From assembly GCA_900109895.1 (NCBI GenBank), contig FOBR01000006.1, positions 1 to 64,000 on the forward strand: a DNA stretch of 64,000 bases, read 5' to 3'. This DNA is from a bacterium A37T11 (GTDB taxonomy: Bacteria > Bacteroidota > Bacteroidia > Sphingobacteriales > Sphingobacteriaceae). The notes beneath the pieces are model-generated. The model saw only the letters and a list, made by a program, of their open reading frames with translations. It did not search any database and was not told the DNA's origin. The position numbers were made by a program, and so were the translations under genes. Shown piece after piece: positions 62,699 through 64,000 of this stretch. Numbering within the stretch: position 1 is the stretch's first letter; the number at the start of each line of letters is the position of its first letter.

Positions 62699-63337
62699 TT
62701 AGGTATACATCTTAAATTTTTCGATCAGATCCGGGATGTTGTTTACCTGCAATTTTTCAAAAATGCGGTTTTTATAGGTACTCACTGTAGAGGTACTGAG
62801 TTTAAGGGAATTTGAAACGTCCTGTACACCGAGGCCTTTTATTAGAAACTGGGCCACTTCGACTTCCCGGTTTGACAGGCGCGTCAGGGGATTTTCGTTA
62901 TGTAATTTTGATTTGCCATTGATGAGGTTATTAAATATAAGATCTTTTACAGCCTCACTCATGTATTTCCCACCATGTAACACAGTTTCTATGGCATCCT
63001 TAATTTGCGCTTTGTTTGAATTTTTATGCAAATACCCAACCGCTCCGGCTTGCATATAACGAACGGCATACAAAGTTTCATCATACGAAGAATAAACCAA
63101 CACCTTTAAATCAGGTTGCTTAAGCAATACTTGTTCAAGCATCTGGATATTGTTTCCTCCAGGCATGTTGATGTCCAGTATAAGCAATTTATAGTGCTTA
63201 TTAGATAACATCTCCATCATCCCTTCAAAATTCTCCGCCTGTTCAATGTTGGCAATTGGCAACACTTCTTTGATCACGATAGACGCACCTAAACGAACCA
63301 CGCCATGATCATCCGCTATTAATATTTCTGTTCCCAT
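62699..63337 (-). CDS. NarL/FixJ-type response regulator
   Basis: 212 residues: a receiver domain (about 3-120) with the phospho-acceptor in LLILDINMPGGN and the conserved Lys in YLHKNSNKAQIKD, followed by a LuxR-type HTH (about 145-205) with LSNREVEVAQFLIKGLGVQ and STVSTYKNRIFEKL. No histidine kinase is next to it in the window, so its partner is unknown. The 252 bp upstream contain no gene. Confidence 0.92.
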   Translation of the reverse strand: MGTEILIADDHGVVRLGASIVIKEVLPIANIEQAENFEGMMEMLSNKHYKLLILDINMPGGNNIQMLEQVLLKQPDLKVLVYSSYDETLYAVRYMQAGAVGYLHKNSNKAQIKDAIETVLHGGKYMSEAVKDLIFNNLINGKSKLHNENPLTRLSNREVEVAQFLIKGLGVQDVSNSLKLSTSTVSTYKNRIFEKLQVNNIPDLIEKFKMYT

Positions 63338-63589
63338 ATTTAGGAGATGAATTATTCTATCTATAGCTTGTCATCAATGACAGGTCTTATAGTTAGATTA
63401 CTACAAAGTTTCATAATTTTACGGATATATTCAAATATTTTACAAAATGTAATTTTTAATTAGGAAGGATGCTAGTAAACACTAAGTTTAGAATATTTCC
63501 AAATAACATCTATTCACGGTAAGATTTAGGTTTTTGCCTAGATATTCGTACATTCGCTGCACTTTGACCTTAAAAATACAATAAAGCAT

Positions 63590-64000
63590 ATGGCATTTGA
63601 TATAGAGATGATTAAAGCTGTTTATGGCCGTTATGAAAGCCGCCTTGCAGCTGCTCGTAAATTGGTTGGTAAACCGCTTACATTAACAGAAAAAATTTTA
63701 TACACCCATTTATGGCAAGGGGATGCCACTGAAGTGTATGGACGTGGTAAATCATATGTCGATTTTACGCCAGATCGCGTTGCTATGCAAGATGCAACGG
63801 CTCAAATGGCACTATTGCAGTTTATGCAGGCGGGCCGCCCTAAAGTGGCTGTACCATCAACCGTTCACTGTGATCACCTTATCCAAGCGAAGGTTGGTGC
63901 GGCAACTGACCTGGCTGTAGCAACTCATGAAAGTAGTGAGGTATTTGATTTTTTAGGATCAGTTTCTAACAAATATGGTATCGGCTTTTGGAAACCCGGA
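63590..64000 (+). CDS. aconitate hydratase, 3' end outside window
   Basis: The first 137 residues of a TCA-cycle iron-sulfur aconitase, converting citrate to isocitrate. From the ATG at 63590 it reads [18 protein letters not shown] and has the conserved [13 protein letters not shown] and [13 protein letters not shown] segments of the mitochondrial-type family, with the substrate-site His and Asp. The [4Fe-4S] cysteines lie beyond the window. The frame is open to the last base. Confidence 0.93.
   Translation, partial: MAFDIEMIKAVYGRYESRLAAARKLVGKPLTLTEKILYTHLWQGDATEVYGRGKSYVDFTPDRVAMQDATAQMALLQFMQAGRPKVAVPSTVHCDHLIQAKVGAATDLAVATHESSEVFDFLGSVSNKYGIGFWKPG

Noticed and set aside
1-64000. CRISPR array, prophage or integrated plasmid
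   Set aside because: No regularly spaced repeats, Cas, integrase, capsid or conjugation genes were seen in the window.

Overview
The window reads as chromosomal DNA of a Bacteroidota bacterium, most likely a Sphingobacteriaceae relative (Pedobacter/Olivibacter-like). The supporting signs are arrays of roughly 800-residue MacB/FtsX-type permeases, TAnnTTTG-like promoter boxes, a TonB-dependent receptor, DUF1080 and ThuA proteins, a GH127 glycosidase, a clade-typical short DnaE and almost no Shine-Dalgarno sequences. The genus is an inference; no rRNA is present.

Left third (1-24 kb): after the tail of an IS1595-type transposase comes a large exporter locus. Reading leftward from 20.9 kb it encodes a HlyD/MacA-like adaptor, a MacB-like permease, an SPFH/GYF protein and two tandem zinc-ribbon membrane proteins (resembling YdjI and YdjG of the Bacillus PSP-type membrane-stress module). 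These are followed by one LolD/MacB-type ATPase, two decayed permease genes, a permease stub and three intact permeases. Divergently, at 21.2-23.8 kb, lie a sigma-54 response regulator and its histidine kinase. A 16-bp palindrome, TGTnCG-N4-CGnACA, occurs at three promoters of this locus: the divergent adaptor/regulator region, upstream of the ATPase, and upstream of the intact permease operon. At two of them it is a pair with centres exactly 21 bp apart. This is the best candidate for an undescribed regulatory circuit: one two-component system controlling a dispersed set of paralogous exporters together with PSP-like membrane-stress proteins.

Middle (24-48 kb): mostly housekeeping and accessory metabolism. 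It holds LigD, a ClC channel, a cysteine synthase divergent from an Lrp regulator, a CPA1 antiporter, a sugar isomerase-like TIM barrel, a thioredoxin protein and a ThuA-sugar dehydrogenase-cytochrome c fusion. Then come DUF1080, ribosomal protein S20, a zinc-dependent phospholipase C-like protein next to a TonB receptor, AroB with an S4 protein, proline dehydrogenase, a phosphoesterase, a four-helix-bundle protein and release factor 3.

Right third (48-64 kb): an ABC ATPase/permease pair, tRNA-CAU, two SDR oxidoreductases followed by the 3' stub of an AraC regulator, and a short DnaE polymerase with an eroded PHP site. Next is an azoreductase/HxlR pair sharing a perfect 24-bp palindrome, then a GH127 enzyme. 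A 1573-bp IS4-type element with an amber codon in its transposase lies 15 bp upstream of a small secreted protein, measured from IS end to start codon. The window closes with small unknown proteins, a LuxR-type response regulator and the start of aconitase.
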